Origin: CAZRUA01 sp964603125
GTDB taxonomy: Bacteria > Bacteroidota > Bacteroidia > B-17B0 > Aurantibacillaceae
NCBI GenBank assembly: GCA_964603125.1
Contig: CAZRUA010000004.1
Coordinates: 12,226 to 76,225 of the forward strand
Direction: 5' to 3'
Length of the DNA stretch: 64,000 nucleotides
Part shown: positions 62,044-64,000 of the stretch, piece after piece
Numbering within the stretch: position 1 is the first letter of the stretch
Layout of the letters: each line of letters begins with the position of its first letter
Program-made: the position numbers and the translations under genes
Notes under the pieces: generated by a model
Databases searched by the model: none
Seen by the model: only the letters and a program-made list of their open reading frames with translations
What the model was told of the DNA's origin: nothing

Positions 62044-64000
62044 TTATACCCTGTGCATCTTTTTGGCTTCATCAAACCCAACCCATTTTCCGTTGCTGTC
62101 AAGTCCCCGATTTGCCAGTTCCCTCCGAACCAAGTAAATCAGGTCAAAGTCTCCTTTGATTGCTTCTGAAAGAAGTCGGTTGCTTGTAAGACTGAAAATA
62201 TATGAAGGGTTCTCGTCATCTTTTCTCTTTTCATAAAAGCGAGGATCAAATTTTGCACGGGATTTTTGTTCCGATTTACCGGTAGTTTCATCCCATATCT
62301 TTAAAGCTTCAGCCATCTGCGTCAAAAACGCATTCAAGTTCGGGTGGATTTCATTAACAACATCGTGAAAGTTTACGCTGCGTTCTTGAGCAATATCCAA
62401 AATCTCAATGTAATCGGCATCGGTAAGTTCCAAATCCCACTCCCTTTCAATTATCCCTTTTAAAAGGCGTATTGTCCCATTAAATACAATAGTTGCTTTT
62501 TGTTTAGCAGGCTGATTGGTTAGTGCAGCACCTTTGCTTTGCCTTTGACGTAATCTTTCCTCACCAGTTTTGGTTAATTCACCACCTATTTGTTTCCAAA
62601 TTTCAGGTGGGATTTCTTCTCTGATTACTGTATCGGCTTCCATAGCACGATTCATCGCTTCTTTGTACTTTTTTGCCTTGTACAAACGATTGATTTCTTT
62701 TAGAACTAAGTGGTCTTGTTTATCCAAGTATTCAGGCTCAGTCCAATCCTCGGTTTTTGCAGTTTTCTTTTTCATGGTGTCTACGTTCGATACTTTATTC
62801 GGAACGTCCAAGTTCTTTCTGCTCTTTTTCGCACCTTCTAAACCTCCATCCCAATCATATACAATCTCTTTATCCTCTCCTGCAACCTTTTTTAAATCTG
62901 CCTTTAAACCACTAAGTTTGATTGAGAAATAAGCAACTCCATGAGTGATATTGTATGAGTCGTTATAAGCATGCTCCAATTCGAGAACCTTAATATTCAC
63001 TTTCTTTTTGCGAATGATAGAGTTGACAATCTTTTCAATTTCTGTAATTGCCCGTTCCGGTTCATTATCTAAAATGGAAGTTACATCTTCTTCCTTTTCC
63101 CCCTTTCTTTTGATATAAATAAAAAGTTCTCCCAATGGAACAGGTAATTCCGCTTCAATCTCAATTAATTCCTGCTTTACACCTGATAACTCTTCCGAAC
63201 CAAAAATATCGAGTTCTCCTCCTTGATTGAATCTTCCAAACTGTACCGCCTTACCTTGTTCCGGCACTTCAATTACCACGTCCACATCATGTTGAAACTC
63301 ATTATTACCTTTGAACTTACCGCCTTTGGTGGCCTGAAAAACATAAATGAAAGACTTGCCTTTATTGGAAACTTTAAGTGCATCCAAATCTTTAGGAGTC
63401 AAACCAAGTTTGTTCACGGAGTCCAGGAAGATGAATTCATAAGCCGATAAATCTTTTGGTAATGCATCAGCTACAAATAAATTTTCATGGGCAACATCCT
63501 TATCCTTTAATTTTTTCTGAAGAGTTGCATCTAACTTCTCTTCTTTGGCAACATAAAGAACCTTGCCATGATTACGTGCTAAATATCCGGCAAAGTCAAC
63601 ACATAAATAACTCTTGCCCATTTTTGGCATACCAAATACCATTGCAGTAAATCCGGGCGCAGGATCACCAATGAAATCAAGCCACTTTCCTGTGAATCCA
63701 ACAGCATTAAATTGCAAGTTGGTAAAATCTGTACTCGGCATCACGTTAACTTGTTGAGAGGAATTATTAAGCCCGCTCAAATCCATTTTTCTCTTTTTTA
63801 CTTTGGTGTAAGATTCATCAATATCATCATAAGCATTCTCATATTTCTCAACGATTGATTTCAATCGCTTAACTGTAACGGGTGTTAGAACAAAGTGTTT
63901 GGCATTACCCATTGTATTGAATGCTTTAAGCACTGCGTGTTGAGTATCCGTTATGTCTTTAGCTACTGGAGATTTTTTGGTGATTTTCTTTTCCGCTATT
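62044..64000 (-). CDS. RecA-like P-loop ATPase of mobile-element type (5' truncated by window edge)
   Basis: The frame is open to the right edge; a GTG at 63933 is only internal. Counting from that GTG, residues 75-260 are a RecA/KaiC-like ATPase core with Walker A GMPKMGKS (101-108) and Walker B FIFLD (167-171), preceded by a helical segment. A central acidic/basic region follows, and the last 60 residues (SNRLLSEAIKGDFDLIYLVRRELANRGLDSNGKWVGF) match a tail I recall at the C-terminus of large DNA-processing proteins of Bacteroidota plasmids and integrative elements. Function may be helicase loading or DNA transfer; this is inference. Base composition is noticeably richer in G+C than the flanking genes at 55-60 kb. 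Confidence 0.65.
   Translation of the reverse strand, partial: IAEKKITKKSPVAKDITDTQHAVLKAFNTMGNAKHFVLTPVTVKRLKSIVEKYENAYDDIDESYTKVKKRKMDLSGLNNSSQQVNVMPSTDFTNLQFNAVGFTGKWLDFIGDPAPGFTAMVFGMPKMGKSYLCVDFAGYLARNHGKVLYVAKEEKLDATLQKKLKDKDVAHENLFVADALPKDLSAYEFIFLDSVNKLGLTPKDLDALKVSNKGKSFIYVFQATKGGKFKGNNEFQHDVDVVIEVPEQGKAVQFGRFNQGGELDIFGSEELSGVKQELIEIEAELPVPLGELFIYIKRKGEKEEDVTSILDNEPERAITEIEKIVNSIIRKKKVNIKVLELEHAYNDSYNITHGVAYFSIKLSGLKADLKKVAGEDKEIVYDWDGGLEGAKKSRKNLDVPNKVSNVDTMKKKTAKTEDWTEPEYLDKQDHLVLKEINRLYKAKKYKEAMNRAMEADTVIREEIPPEIWKQIGGELTKTGEERLRQRQSKGAALTNQPAKQKATIVFNGTIRLLKGIIEREWDLELTDADYIEILDIAQERSVNFHDVVNEIHPNLNAFLTQMAEALKIWDETTGKSEQKSRAKFDPRFYEKRKDDENPSYIFSLTSNRLLSEAIKGDFDLIYLVRRELANRGLDSNGKWVGFDEAKKMHRV

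Noticed and set aside
1..64000. tRNA, rRNA and CRISPR arrays
   Set aside because: No T-loop GTTCGA-type motifs with cloverleaf potential, rRNA-like GC-rich stretches or regularly spaced repeats were seen in the intergenic regions.

Overview
The window is a low-GC chromosomal segment from a member of the Bacteroidota. The evidence is a secreted protein with a C-terminal type IX secretion sorting domain, a PorV/PorQ-like outer-membrane protein, a TonB receptor with an N-terminal carboxypeptidase-regulatory-like domain, LytS/LytTR signalling, large MacB-like permeases in tandem, and promoters of the Bacteroidota form TAnnTTTG. Shine-Dalgarno sequences are mostly absent. The genus cannot be told from the sequence. 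I found no rRNA, tRNA, CRISPR array or complete insertion sequence.

Bases 1-11908 are mostly housekeeping: the end of a membrane protein, fabD, an outer-membrane protein, alanine dehydrogenase, an aldehyde dehydrogenase and a RidA protein that together resemble the aminomuconate branch of tryptophan breakdown (with thiL between them), two outer-membrane proteins and an M28 peptidase. A 69-bp palindromic interspersed repeat lies before thiL.

Bases 11910-18018 hold the most unusual unit: a four-gene minus-strand operon that looks like an uncharacterised synthase-dependent exopolysaccharide export system. It encodes a processive family 2 glycosyltransferase with QRLRW, a cytoplasmic regulator built from a receiver-like domain, a TackOD1-type zinc domain and a degenerate GGDEF domain, a HlyD-like adaptor, and a TolC-like exporter fused to a GH18-like TIM-barrel domain. 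A GH16 glycanase is transcribed divergently, followed by a GT39-type membrane glycosyltransferase.

Bases 21063-29289 carry an amidohydrolase homologue that lacks its HxH metal motif, a tfoX/sxy pseudogene broken in three frames, a TonB receptor, a quinone reductase, a LytS/LytTR pair, a universal stress protein and a Crp/Fnr-type regulator.

Bases 29282-48341 form one transport locus. A minus-strand operon encodes adaptor, ABC ATPase, five consecutive 785-813-residue MacB/FtsX-type permeases, a second ABC ATPase and a TolC-like protein. A sigma-54-type response regulator and its histidine kinase are divergent from it, and the shared 315-bp spacer holds several symmetric candidate operators.

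Bases 48374-55643 contain a yiaA-like gene behind a perfect FNR-type box, a ceramidase-family membrane protein, a TsdA-like dihaem cytochrome, the type IX-secreted protein with a strong terminator, a lipoprotein, an arylsulfotransferase-like protein and a small decayed copy of the 3' end of the ceramidase gene. Bases 55631-59704 hold an RNA-repair-like cluster: RtcB ligase, a DEDDh exonuclease and two different pol-beta-type nucleotidyltransferases. A fatty-acid-hydroxylase-family protein follows.

From about 60.8 kb to the end the sequence looks acquired: a truncated reading frame, an ArsR-type regulator overlapping a MerC-like/GDCCVxC fusion protein, a terminator, and a large RecA-like ATPase that runs off the window and whose C-terminal tail resembles proteins of Bacteroidota mobile elements.
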